Assembly (NCBI GenBank): GCA_017621475.1
Contig: JAGATA010000010.1
Coordinates: 37,169 to 101,168 of the forward strand
Length of the DNA stretch: 64,000 bases
Direction of reading: 5' to 3'
From: Clostridia bacterium
Lineage (GTDB): Bacteria; Bacillota; Clostridia; Oscillospirales; CAG-272
How positions within the stretch are numbered: position 1 is the first letter of the stretch; every line of letters begins with the position of its first letter. The notes below the pieces were generated by a model. The model saw only the letters and a program-made list of their open reading frames with translations, was not told the DNA's origin and ran no database searches. Below are positions 29,601-37,791 of this stretch, one piece after another. Made by a program: the position numbers and the translations under genes.

Positions 29601-29908
29601 TCTTTATATGAAGAAAGAAAATCCGAAAGCGCGCGCACGGTATTGTGCATCATAACCTTTTTCGCACCGCGCGAAATATAATTTTCGCAAATTCCGCCGT
29701 AGCGTCTGAAAACAAAGTTACAAAGTCTGCGAAACGTCACAACGTCAATATCCCCCGCATTGGGCGAAGTGGCAAAGCGCGTTTCCGCAAGGACCGCCGC
29801 TCGGTCGGGAACGAGGACAAAGATATGCTTGCCGCACGTTTTTGCGGCATTTTCAAATATATATTCGCTCTTACCACTGCCGGTTCTGCCGTATATGAAG
29901 TTTACCAT
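26687..29908 (-). CDS. addB: AddB-like helicase-nuclease subunit
   Basis: A 1073-residue protein. AddB is the second subunit of the AddAB complex, which processes double-strand breaks for recombination. The N-terminal P-loop is GRTGSGKS at residues 7-14. The C-terminal RecB-type nuclease has GNFMHKILE and VADYKTGSKKF. The iron-sulfur cysteines are RYIVCNF upstream and CEQTACDYCKMHAVC at the end. No addA follows in this window. The ATG has GAGGAAAG 5-6 nt upstream. Confidence 0.88.
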   Translation of the reverse strand: MVNFIYGRTGSGKSEYIFENAAKTCGKHIFVLVPDRAAVLAETRFATSPNAGDIDVVTFRRLCNFVFRRYGGICENYISRGAKKVMMHNTVRALSDFLSSYKDVSAGDTSATEKLLSMRTELARSCASPARLELAAQKSDGEAAKKFADMALLFTAFDAEVGARFSDPDGMIAKMNTLLAANDFFRGCDVYIDSFASFSGEQLETVKQIIKGADNVYITLPFVPREDAHTPCFFGVNDTRTRLLAAVNDTGAQISEETVLLDGRRFENEELSFLSRNLFPGNANVKAVFEKEPEHIHALYAANAFAESEAVCLDIARRVRGGARYRDLAVIVRDTGSYAGIIDAVMKKYGIPYFISSRTDIAQRAFIKFLLCALAVCERGFGRELVISYIKTDFAGISPDEINLFENYVRKWNITGARFYDEYEWNMDPEGFRGEMSEQSANTLLLLSDIRKRAIKPLRAFCEDISGKHSVRYFCEKLYNFAVSMGAPEKIDADARAAAERGEKALSLELSQLFSVFCDVLDALVSASAEAEVNAAEFTSLLRLVLSETDIGKIPTSLDEVTVYDASAGGYGEFEVAYIMGACEGAFPASVADDGLFSDKEKEMLASSGIEITSTVERRICDELYYFYCAACAPSKELYITYPIYDRSGKKTRRSPALTSIMQMFPKMREVCFEATPRHDMVERACASFEHIMKKDSALSRALAAYYAEAEDYAEKMKYIFTPLSSASCRIPSEDAARIFPPDMQTSYSRLERYIVCNFSYFCEYELKLKDSSPVKFGALDVGNFMHKILEVSVKYALSHLDATDEEMRNEINSVCREYVESLCREKYAAVSPRLVRLTDYLAASSERFVASIREEFRESKFRARDFEIVIGKGADIEPIRLKNENGSVELRGKVDRVDTYEDGEGKINVRVADYKTGSKKFDLANVEKGRDLQMLLYLFSICENGKKKYGEDLSPAGVMYVSVRPAAANVDLGTAPPDEKNKNSGLLLDNEEVLTAMEPSLEGRFIPVSVAKGGKKKGNLIASEAFEELKNTVVETVLRASDALRSGKADAAPCEQTACDYCKMHAVCRVKK

Positions 29909-29935
29909 ATCTTTCCTCTTTCTTTAAAAGTTTCA

Positions 29936-30637
29936 TCAAAATACCTTAACTATCTCGTTTTTGTCGTTTTTTATCATCGCTTTCATAAGCGTATAGTAAA
30001 AACTTGTGTGAATAAAATAAACATTGCCGTAAAGCTTTCGCACAGCTCTCCATTTGCAAAGTGAAAACGAATGTGTAACGGCAAAGACCGCGCCGTCCGC
30101 GGAAAAAAGGCGCATACTTTCGTAAAACGCTCTGCCCTTTTGCGGTACTGCCGCAGGGTAAAGGAAATACGCCTTCTTGCCCGAAATTAGGGCAAGAAGC
30201 TTTCCCGTCTGTTTTTTATACGAATATGCGGAAAAAACAGCAAACACCAGCACCGAAAGCGCCGCTGTCGGCAAAAGCACAAGTACAGAGCCGAAAGTAA
30301 TAATTGCCTGTAGCGATGTTCCGAATATTGCAAAGATTATAAGGATATTTCGCCATATCCTTGAAGCAAGGATATATTTGCGCAGAGCAAAAAATATCCT
30401 GTCGTATATTCTGTATATCAAAGTCAGCTTAAAAAGTCCGAAAACATACCGAAAATAGCCGTGTGCGCGCTCCACGCGCTCCGATTTTAGGAAAAGCTCC
30501 CTCTCGCGAGAAGTATTTTTCCCCTCGCGCGGCGAAATACGCTCCAAGCGGTGGGAAAGATAGGCGTTTTCGCGCCTGAGCCTTCTATTCTCTTTTTTAA
30601 GGCGTTCTATTTCGTTTTCGCCAAATTTATAAGCCAA
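29936..30637 (-). CDS. Hypothetical coiled-coil membrane protein
   Basis: A 233-residue protein. The first 35 residues are a charged coiled coil (ENEIERLKKENRRLRRENAY). A basic stretch follows, and two hydrophobic segments at about residues 95-135. The rest is a mixed domain. No family is recognised. TTG with GGAGGG 5 nt upstream is the likely start. It lies just upstream of addB (27-bp gap) and may share its transcript. Confidence 0.6.
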   Translation of the reverse strand: MAYKFGENEIERLKKENRRLRRENAYLSHRLERISPREGKNTSRERELFLKSERVERAHGYFRYVFGLFKLTLIYRIYDRIFFALRKYILASRIWRNILIIFAIFGTSLQAIITFGSVLVLLPTAALSVLVFAVFSAYSYKKQTGKLLALISGKKAYFLYPAAVPQKGRAFYESMRLFSADGAVFAVTHSFSLCKWRAVRKLYGNVYFIHTSFYYTLMKAMIKNDKNEIVKVF

Positions 30638-30652
30638 ACAAGCCCTCCGTAT

Positions 30653-31120
30653 TTATTCATCAAACATAGAACATTCTTTTTCCATAACGAAGTTCGTAAG
30701 GTGTATGCCGTTCCTTACAACCGTCTGCTCCTTAATAAGCGCATATCCGCGAGAAGCAAAAAAAGGTCTTGCCGTGATGGAAGCGTGAACGGTTATCTTC
30801 CCTTCCCAAAAATTTTGCTCCAGCATATCGCATATCGCGCTTCCGATACCGCGGCGCAAAAAATCCTTGTGAACATAAAGTTTATCAAGGTAACCCGTTT
30901 TATCTATCTCCCCAAAGCCGACTATCTGCCCGTTTTCAAGCGCTACAACGGTATAATTCTGCTTAAAGGCGCAGTTCCACTCCTCAAGCGGAACGTCTCC
31001 GCTTGCCCATGCAGAGAGCTGTTCTTCCGTATAATCCGCGCAGTTTACCGCGTGGACCGTTTCGTAAAAAAGAGCCGCTATTCCTTCGCAGTCTGTCTGT
31101 TTGTAGCTTCTTATGATCAT
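30653..31120 (-). CDS. GNAT family acetyltransferase
   Basis: A 155-residue acetyl-CoA-dependent N-acetyltransferase. The core is VVALENGQIVGFGEIDKTGYLDKLYVHKDFLRRGIGSAICDMLE, with the acetyl-CoA loop RRGIGSA. This subtype resembles YjaB/PA4866-like small-molecule acetylases. ATG at 31120 has GAGG 6 nt upstream; a TTG two codons earlier is not preferred. The substrate is unknown. Confidence 0.85.
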   Translation of the reverse strand: MIIRSYKQTDCEGIAALFYETVHAVNCADYTEEQLSAWASGDVPLEEWNCAFKQNYTVVALENGQIVGFGEIDKTGYLDKLYVHKDFLRRGIGSAICDMLEQNFWEGKITVHASITARPFFASRGYALIKEQTVVRNGIHLTNFVMEKECSMFDE

Positions 31121-31172
31121 CGGCAACCTCGTTAAGTCCTATATATTTTACCCTTGTTTTTCAAAAAAACTC

Positions 31173-31988
31173 TCATTTTCCGAAAAGTTCAAGGTTTCTT
31201 GCTATTGTTTTCTTTCCGCGCCAGGAAAACGCACGGCGGCGGAAGGTCTGCTTGTCCATTTTTTCAAGCATTTCGCTTGTAAGAAAAGCAATTCTGTCGT
31301 TTTTAAAAAATTCTATCGGTGTGGTGTTCCCCGCCGCTATCGCTTTTTTTGTAAAGGGGCAAACGGCGGCGCATATGTCACAGCCCCACGCAGAGCCGTA
31401 TTTTAAAATAAGCGCGCGCTCTTCTTCCGTAAGTTCCCCTTTTTTCTGAGTAATAAAGGAAAGGCAGCCAAGCCCCTCTTTCATAGGGCAAGCGGCGCGG
31501 CACGCGCCGCAATGCATGCAGAAGCTCGGCTTATATTCCGCGTCCGCAGAACATCCGAATCTTTCGGGCGGGGCATCGGAAAGAAGCTCCCCGATAAAGA
31601 CGAAAGAACCGTATTTTTCGTTTATTATAAGGCCGTTATCGCCTATCTTGCCAAGACCTGCCAAGGAAGCCGCCCCAACCTCGCCAATGGCGGATTTATC
31701 TGCAAAGCCCCAGAAGCGTGCGCCATATGCTTTTTCAAGTTTCGGCAAAATGTCCTCATAAAGTGCGTCAAAAAAGATATGATAATCGTGCGCTCTTGCG
31801 TAAACGGAGATGTTTCCCTCTTGTGCATCTCGGCAATAATAAGGCACAAGGAAAAGGATCGCACTTTTTATTTCGGAGACGGCAACGCCTCGCCGTGTTA
31901 TTATATCCCCATCGAAAACGCGGCACACGGAGAAAGGAACGGCACCCGAAAATTCTATGCCGTATTCGTCCAAAATCTCGCGATACAT
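31173..31988 (-). CDS. QueG-like epoxyqueuosine reductase family protein
   Basis: A 271-residue protein. It has YARAHDYHIFFD, a QueG-like motif, and two ferredoxin-type clusters, CMHCGACRAACP and WGCDICAAVCPF. QueG reduces epoxyqueuosine to queuosine in tRNA. This protein is shorter than typical QueG and lacks a C-terminal HEAT-repeat extension, so a related reductase function is possible. The ATG has GGAGGGG about 6-8 nt upstream. Confidence 0.75.
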   Translation of the reverse strand: MYREILDEYGIEFSGAVPFSVCRVFDGDIITRRGVAVSEIKSAILFLVPYYCRDAQEGNISVYARAHDYHIFFDALYEDILPKLEKAYGARFWGFADKSAIGEVGAASLAGLGKIGDNGLIINEKYGSFVFIGELLSDAPPERFGCSADAEYKPSFCMHCGACRAACPMKEGLGCLSFITQKKGELTEEERALILKYGSAWGCDICAAVCPFTKKAIAAGNTTPIEFFKNDRIAFLTSEMLEKMDKQTFRRRAFSWRGKKTIARNLELFGK

Positions 31989-32022
31989 AAATTAACCCCT
32001 CCATTTCCGTCAAAAGCGCTAA

Positions 32023-32051
32023 TTGATTTTGTCAAATTTTTGTGCTATAAT
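32023..32051 (+). promoter_or_regulatory. Promoter of the topoisomerase operon
   Basis: TTGATT, 17 nt, TATAAT on the plus strand, leaving a leader of about 170 nt before the first gene. Confidence 0.65.
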
Positions 32052-32227
32052 AAAATTATAAAGATTAGAATGACATTAAAAATCGTTTTTACGTTTTATA
32101 TTATTTTATCAAATTTTTTTGCATAAAGCAACCCCCGCTTTATTTTCTTTTAATAAAGCACAAAATATGTTTTTATTTGCGGGGTCAGTGTTCAGAATAT
32201 ACAAAGAATAAACAAAAGGAGTAGCAT

Positions 32228-34219
32228 ATGCCCAAAACACCAATATACGATAATGCCAGCATCACCTCTCTTAAAGGCGCAGACCGCGTGCGTAAACGCC
32301 CCGCAGTCATTTTCGGCTCCGACGGTATAGAGGGCTGCGAGCATTCCGTTTTTGAAATACTCTCAAACTCCGTTGACGAAGCGCGCGAAGGTTACGGCAG
32401 CGTCATCCACATAACGGTTACAAAAGACGGCGTTATCTCCATAGAGGATGAAGGCCGCGGAGTACCGCTTGATTATAACGAAAAAGAAGGTAAATATAAC
32501 TGGGAGCTCGTTTATTGCGAGCTTTACGCAGGCGGTAAATATAACAATAACAACGACGGTGCAAACTATAAATATTCTCTCGGCCTTAACGGTCTTGGTG
32601 CTGCCTCCACACAGTATAGCTCCGAATTTATGGAAGTGAAATCCTACCGCGGCGGCGAGCTGTTGGAAATGCACTTTAAAAAAGGCAAGCCGGACGGCGA
32701 GCTTATGCGCCGCGCGCTTGCAAAAAAAGAAAAACAGCACGGCACCGTAGTAACCTGGCGCCCGGACCTTGAAGTTTTCACGGACACGGCGATCCCACGC
32801 GAATTTTACGAAACTATGCTCGAACGCCAAGCCGTTTCCAACAAAGGCATCTCATTTGTTTTCCGTTTCCAGCTTGATGATGGCACTTTTGAGGAGAAAA
32901 CCTTCCTCTACGAAAACGGCATTGCGGATTACGTTGCGGGGCTGGCGGGAGACACGTACATCACCCCTCCCGTATTTTGGCAAACTGAGGCTCGCGGGCG
33001 CGACCGCGCGGACAAGCCCGAATACAATTTCAAAGCAGAAATCGCCTTCTGCTTTTCCAACGAGGTAAGCAAAACTGAATATTACCACAACGCAAGCTTT
33101 CTGGAGCACGGCGGTTCGCCCGACAGCGCCACGAAAACGGCATTTACCTACGCTATCGACAAATACATCAAAGCAACGGGAAAATACAACAAAAACGAAT
33201 CCAAAATAGGCTTTTCCGACATAGAGGATAGCTTGCTTATAGTTATAAACAGCTTTTCTACGATGGTTTCCTACGCAAACCAGACAAAAAAAGCCATAAC
33301 AAACGAATTTATCAAGGAAGCGCTTACAAATTATCTAAAGCACGCGCTGGAGGTCTATTTTGCGGAACGCCCTGCGGAAGCGGACAAGATAGCAGCTCAA
33401 GTGCTTGTAAACAAGCGCAGCCGCGAAACTGCGGAAAAAACGCGCGTTGACATCAAGAAAAAGCTCACTTCCTCCGGCACGGATGTTGCAAACAGAGTTG
33501 AAAAATTCGTTTCCTGCCGTTCCAAAGACCCCGAAAAGCGCGAGGTCTATATCGTGGAGGGCGACTCCGCGATGGGCTCCTGTATCCAGGGGCGCGATTC
33601 CGAATTTCAGGCGATAATTCCCGTAAGAGGCAAAACGCTCAACTGCCTTAAATGCGGCTATGATAAGATATTCAAAAGCGAAGTTATAGTCGACCTGCTC
33701 AAAGTCATCGGCTGCGGCGCGGAAATACAGGGAAAAAGCAAAGCCGCGCAGAACACGTTCGACCTCTCCCTTCTCAAATGGAGCAAGATCATTATCTGTA
33801 CCGATGCCGACGAGGACGGTTTCCAGATACGCACGCTTCTGCTCACGCTCTTTTACCGCCTCTTGCCCACGCTTATAAAAGAAGGCAAGGTATTTATTGC
33901 GGAATCCCCGCTTTTTGAAATAACCTGCGGCAAGGATACCTTCTTTGCATACAACGAACAGGAAAAAGCAGAAATACTCTCCAAGATAGGCAACAAAAAA
34001 TACACCATCCAGCGTTCCAAAGGTCTTGGTGAAAACGAACCTGAAATGATGTGGCAAACAACAATGAACCCCGTCACGCGCCGTCTTATTCAGGTAAGCC
34101 CCACTGATGCGGAAAAAACAGCGTATATTTTTGAAACACTTCTTGGCGATGACCTTCCCGAACGCAAAAAATTCATAAAAGAAAACGGTAAATTCTACCT
34201 CAAAGACGCAGATATATAA
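32228..34219 (+). CDS. parE: DNA topoisomerase IV subunit B
   Basis: A 663-residue type II topoisomerase ATPase and Toprim subunit. The GHKL motifs are EILSNSVDEAREGYG, IEDEGRGVPL and GLNGLGAAS. The Toprim motifs are VEGDSAMGSCIQGRDSEFQAI and TDADEDG. The C terminus has RSKGLGENEPEMMWQTTMNP. Together with the downstream A subunit it untangles or relaxes DNA. Gyrase is less likely because the A subunit lacks a visible GyrA box. Confidence 0.88.
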   Translation: MPKTPIYDNASITSLKGADRVRKRPAVIFGSDGIEGCEHSVFEILSNSVDEAREGYGSVIHITVTKDGVISIEDEGRGVPLDYNEKEGKYNWELVYCELYAGGKYNNNNDGANYKYSLGLNGLGAASTQYSSEFMEVKSYRGGELLEMHFKKGKPDGELMRRALAKKEKQHGTVVTWRPDLEVFTDTAIPREFYETMLERQAVSNKGISFVFRFQLDDGTFEEKTFLYENGIADYVAGLAGDTYITPPVFWQTEARGRDRADKPEYNFKAEIAFCFSNEVSKTEYYHNASFLEHGGSPDSATKTAFTYAIDKYIKATGKYNKNESKIGFSDIEDSLLIVINSFSTMVSYANQTKKAITNEFIKEALTNYLKHALEVYFAERPAEADKIAAQVLVNKRSRETAEKTRVDIKKKLTSSGTDVANRVEKFVSCRSKDPEKREVYIVEGDSAMGSCIQGRDSEFQAIIPVRGKTLNCLKCGYDKIFKSEVIVDLLKVIGCGAEIQGKSKAAQNTFDLSLLKWSKIIICTDADEDGFQIRTLLLTLFYRLLPTLIKEGKVFIAESPLFEITCGKDTFFAYNEQEKAEILSKIGNKKYTIQRSKGLGENEPEMMWQTTMNPVTRRLIQVSPTDAEKTAYIFETLLGDDLPERKKFIKENGKFYLKDADI

Positions 34220-34261
34220 GCTCTTAAACTCTTCCATAATTCAAATTTCGGAGTGAAAATA

Positions 34262-36472
34262 ATGGCAAAAAAGAAAAATCATATAACAGAAAACCTCCCC
34301 CACGCCCCCGTAACTCCGCAGCCCATAACGGAAACGATAGAAAAAAACTATATGCCCTACGTTATGACGGTCATAGTTTCCCGTGCTATCCCGGAAATAG
34401 ACGGCTTCAAGCCCTCGCACAGAAAGCTTCTCTACACAATGTATAAAATGGGGCTTCTCACGGGTCCGCGAACGAAAAGCACGAACATCGTCGGCGCGAC
34501 GATGAAGCTAAACCCCCATGGAGATGCGGCAATATACGAAACTATGGTTCGCCTTACCCGCGGCAACGGCGCGCTTCTGCACCCGTTTGTGGATTCCAAG
34601 GGTAACTTCGGTAAGCAGTACAGCTCCGATATGGCATACGCGGCATCGCGTTATACAGAGGCAAAGCTCGACACATTCTGTAACGAGATCTTCGGAGGCA
34701 TAGACAAGGACGCCGTCGATATGACGGACAACTACGATGCCACGATGAAGGAGCCCGTGCTCCTTCCCACGGCTTTTCCAAACGTACTCGTTTCCCCAAA
34801 TATGGGTATTGCCGTCGGTATGGCGAGCAAAATTTGCTCTTTCAACTTGGGTGAGATATGTGATGGTACGATAGCCCTGCTCAAAAATAAAGACACCACC
34901 ACGGAAGAGCTTCTCGATATAATCAAAGCGCCTGATTTTTCGGGCGGTGCGGGCATCATCTATGACAAGGATAAGCTCCGTCAAATATACGAAACAGGCG
35001 AGGGCAGTTTTACTCTGCGCGCGCGCTACGTTTACGACAAAGCGGAAAACTGTATAGACATTCTTGAAATTCCCTATTCCACAACGATAGAGCTCATACT
35101 TAAAAAGATCACGGATATGATAAAGGATGGCTCTCTCAAGGAAGTAACGGATGCGCGAAACGAGATCGACCTTCACGGCTTCAAGCTCACGCTCGACCTA
35201 AAGCGCGGCACAGACCCCGAAAAGCTTATGGCAAAGCTTTTCAAAAAAACGCCCTTGCAGGATAATTTCGCCTGCAACTTCAACATTCTTATCGACGGCA
35301 CACCGCGCACAATGGGCATACGCGAAATACTTACGGAATGGATACGCTTCCGTATGACCTGCGTCAAGCGCGAGCTCACCTTCGACCTTGGCAAAAAGAA
35401 GGATAAGCTCCACCTCCTGCTCGGTCTTGGCGAAATTTTGCTTGATATAGACAAAGCAATAAAGATCGTCCGCGAAACGGAAAAGGAAGCAGACGTTGTC
35501 CCAAACCTTATGAAAGGCTTCAACCTTGACGAGGTACAGGCGGAATACATCGCGGAAATAAAGCTTAGACACCTCAACCGCGAATACATTATGCAGCGCA
35601 TTTCCGAAATAAACGACCTGCAGAAAGAAATAGAGGAGCTTACCTCCATAATCGAATCCGAAGCAAAAACAAAGCGATACATCGCAAAGCAGCTTACAAA
35701 GATAAAAGATAAATACGCCATCCCGCGCAAAACTCGCCTTATCTATGAAGAAGATATTGCGGATTACGAGGAAGAAGACCACGTTGAAAACTACCCCGTG
35801 CGCCTCGTGCTCTCGCGCGACGGCTTCTTCAAGAAGATAACGCACAATTCCCTGCGCGCAAGCACGCTTCGCGGAAGCGACGAGCACAAGCTCAAGGAGG
35901 GCGACGTTGTTATCCTCGAAGAAGATGCCCAAAACGTGGATGAGCTTCTCTTTATCGGAAGCAACGCGCAGATATACAAATCCCGCGTGGCGGATTTCGA
36001 CCAGGTAAAAGCCTCCTCCCTCGGTGAATTTGTCCCCGCAAAGCTCGACTTTGACGAGGGCGAGCGCGTTATCTCTATGAAAGCGCTCAAAAAATACGAT
36101 GAAACGCACAATATCATCTACATCTTCGCAAACGGCAAGGGTGTGAAAATACCCGTTTCCTCCTATGAAACAAAGGCAAACCGCAAAAAGCTTGTAAAAG
36201 CATACTCGGATGCCTCCCCCCTTATCGCCGCAATATATGAAGATAAACCTTTCGAAATATTCATCGGCACAAAATCGGGCAAGGGCTGTATTGTAAACAC
36301 AAAGCTCATTCCAGTCAAAACGACGCGAACAAGCTCCGGCGTAACGCTTCTAACGCTCAAAAATGACGACGAGGTAGCGTTTGCCCTCAAGGATTTTGAA
36401 AAGCAGTTCCCCGATACATCAGGTCTCCGCAAAGTAAAGATACCCTCAACGCCTTCACCCATAAAGAAATGA
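34262..36472 (+). CDS. parC: DNA topoisomerase IV subunit A
   Basis: A 736-residue breakage-reunion subunit. YVMTVIVSRAIPEIDGFKPSHRK is the conserved N-terminal helix, and AASRYTEAKL contains the expected catalytic tyrosine. The long coiled coil LQKEIEELTSIIESEAKTKR precedes a C-terminal beta-propeller-like region of about 230 residues that has no GyrA box. ATG at 34262 has GGAG 8 nt upstream; the GTG three codons before is not preferred. Operon with parE (42-bp gap). Confidence 0.88.
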   Translation: MAKKKNHITENLPHAPVTPQPITETIEKNYMPYVMTVIVSRAIPEIDGFKPSHRKLLYTMYKMGLLTGPRTKSTNIVGATMKLNPHGDAAIYETMVRLTRGNGALLHPFVDSKGNFGKQYSSDMAYAASRYTEAKLDTFCNEIFGGIDKDAVDMTDNYDATMKEPVLLPTAFPNVLVSPNMGIAVGMASKICSFNLGEICDGTIALLKNKDTTTEELLDIIKAPDFSGGAGIIYDKDKLRQIYETGEGSFTLRARYVYDKAENCIDILEIPYSTTIELILKKITDMIKDGSLKEVTDARNEIDLHGFKLTLDLKRGTDPEKLMAKLFKKTPLQDNFACNFNILIDGTPRTMGIREILTEWIRFRMTCVKRELTFDLGKKKDKLHLLLGLGEILLDIDKAIKIVRETEKEADVVPNLMKGFNLDEVQAEYIAEIKLRHLNREYIMQRISEINDLQKEIEELTSIIESEAKTKRYIAKQLTKIKDKYAIPRKTRLIYEEDIADYEEEDHVENYPVRLVLSRDGFFKKITHNSLRASTLRGSDEHKLKEGDVVILEEDAQNVDELLFIGSNAQIYKSRVADFDQVKASSLGEFVPAKLDFDEGERVISMKALKKYDETHNIIYIFANGKGVKIPVSSYETKANRKKLVKAYSDASPLIAAIYEDKPFEIFIGTKSGKGCIVNTKLIPVKTTRTSSGVTLLTLKNDDEVAFALKDFEKQFPDTSGLRKVKIPSTPSPIKK

Positions 36473-36487
36473 TCCGACGGAGGAGCT

Positions 36488-37150
36488 ATGAGAGTAACGA
36501 TAATTACCAAAGACGCGGTGTTTTCCCGTATGCTGTATTGGGAGATAGCTCTTTTCGGCGCGCAGGTTTCAAGCTTCACGGATTTTTCCGAAGAAGCAAA
36601 AAAAGAAGCCCTAGATGCAGACTTCGCTGTAATCGGCGCGGAAATATTTACTTTCTTCGCGGAGGAGATTGCAGAACTTGAACACACGCAGATAATCCTG
36701 CTCGGTTATAAAAACGAGCTTGCAAGACTTGAAACAAAGATACCCGCAGGTTTTCGCATTTTCGAGCGCCCGTTCCACGTTCAGGAGTTTTTGAACACGA
36801 TCTTCGAAAAAAATGACGAAGCACTTATCGGCGTACGCCCGGCAAAACGCAGAAAAAGCGCCGCAGATTCCCTTATCCTCGGTGAAAAGAGCCACACCGT
36901 TTCTTACAGGAAAGAAACGATACAGCTTACCCAACGAGAATTTGCCTTGCTCCTGCTTCTCATCAAGAACAAAGGGCAGACCGTTACGCGCGCGCAAGCG
37001 GCAAAAGAGGTTTGGGGGAAGGAAGACGAAGGAGAAACAAACGTTGTGGACGTTTACGTTCGCTATCTTCGCGAAAAGCTCGATGAAAAATTCGGTATAA
37101 AGATAATCTCCACCGTTCGCGGCGTTGGCTACACAATAAAAGCGGAATAA
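36488..37150 (+). CDS. OmpR-type regulator with degenerate receiver
   Basis: A 220-residue protein. Residues 1-105 look like a response-regulator receiver, but the usual phosphoacceptor position reads DFAVIGAEIF, without the Asp. Residues 125-220 are an OmpR-family winged helix (LTQREFALLLLLIKNKGQTVTR, VDVYVRYLREKLD, TVRGVGYTI). No histidine kinase is adjacent. The gap to parC is 15 bp, so it may be co-transcribed with the topoisomerase genes. Phosphorylation-independent action is inferred. Confidence 0.75.
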   Translation: MRVTIITKDAVFSRMLYWEIALFGAQVSSFTDFSEEAKKEALDADFAVIGAEIFTFFAEEIAELEHTQIILLGYKNELARLETKIPAGFRIFERPFHVQEFLNTIFEKNDEALIGVRPAKRRKSAADSLILGEKSHTVSYRKETIQLTQREFALLLLLIKNKGQTVTRAQAAKEVWGKEDEGETNVVDVYVRYLREKLDEKFGIKIISTVRGVGYTIKAE

Positions 37151-37182
37151 AGTTGACTTTTGTCAACTTTATTTTCTTTTCT
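37147..37182 (+). terminator. Terminator of the topoisomerase operon
   Basis: ATAAAGTTGAC / GTCAACTTTAT stem followed by ATTTTCTTTT. Confidence 0.85.
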
Positions 37183-37233
37183 GCGTGACGGACACGTATA
37201 AAAACGGTACTTATATGGTGAAAGGAGGCTATT

Positions 37234-37791
37234 ATGGACGACAATTCTATCTTGGATATGTTTTTTGCCCGCAATGAAGGCGCAATTTCCGCCTCGCGCG
37301 AAAAATACGGCGGTGCTTGTACCTCTCTTGCATACAACATCCTTGGCAATGTGCAGGACACGGAGGAAGTTTTGAATGATACATTCTTCGCCGTTTGGAA
37401 CGCCATTCCACCCGAAAAGCCGCAATTTTTCTCCGCCTTTATCTGCAAGATAACGCGCAACCTCTCGCTCAAAAAGCTGCGCACACGCACGGCGCAAAAG
37501 CGCAGAGGCAACTGCGAGCTATGCCTTGCGGAGCTTTCGGAGTGCATTCCTTCCGCATTAAACGTAGAGGAAGAAATAAGCGCACGCGAGCTTTCGCAGA
37601 TTCTGGATAAATTCCTGCGAGGACTTGAAAAAACACAGCGCATAATATTTATCCGCAGGTATTGGTATATGGATTCCATAGAGGATATTGCAAAAGCTTT
37701 CGGTTTCGGGCAAAGCAAGGTGAAAATGATGCTTCTTCGCACAAGGCAAAAACTTCTAAACGAACTTACAAAGGAGGGTATCGAGTTATGA
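37234..37791 (+). CDS. ECF-type RNA polymerase sigma factor
   Basis: A 185-residue sigma-70 family protein. Region 2 (AYNILGNVQDTEEVLNDTFFAVWNAIP, ITRNLSLKKLRTR) and region 4 (LRGLEKTQRIIFIRRYWYMDSIEDIAKAFGFGQSKVKMMLLRTRQKLL) are visible, without region 3. Its stop overlaps the ATG of a membrane-anchored serpin gene. Sigma genes of this kind are normally followed by an anti-sigma gene, so the serpin protein takes that position. A TGACGGAC..GGTAC element just upstream might be an autogenous promoter, as speculation. Confidence 0.88.
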   Translation: MDDNSILDMFFARNEGAISASREKYGGACTSLAYNILGNVQDTEEVLNDTFFAVWNAIPPEKPQFFSAFICKITRNLSLKKLRTRTAQKRRGNCELCLAELSECIPSALNVEEEISARELSQILDKFLRGLEKTQRIIFIRRYWYMDSIEDIAKAFGFGQSKVKMMLLRTRQKLLNELTKEGIEL

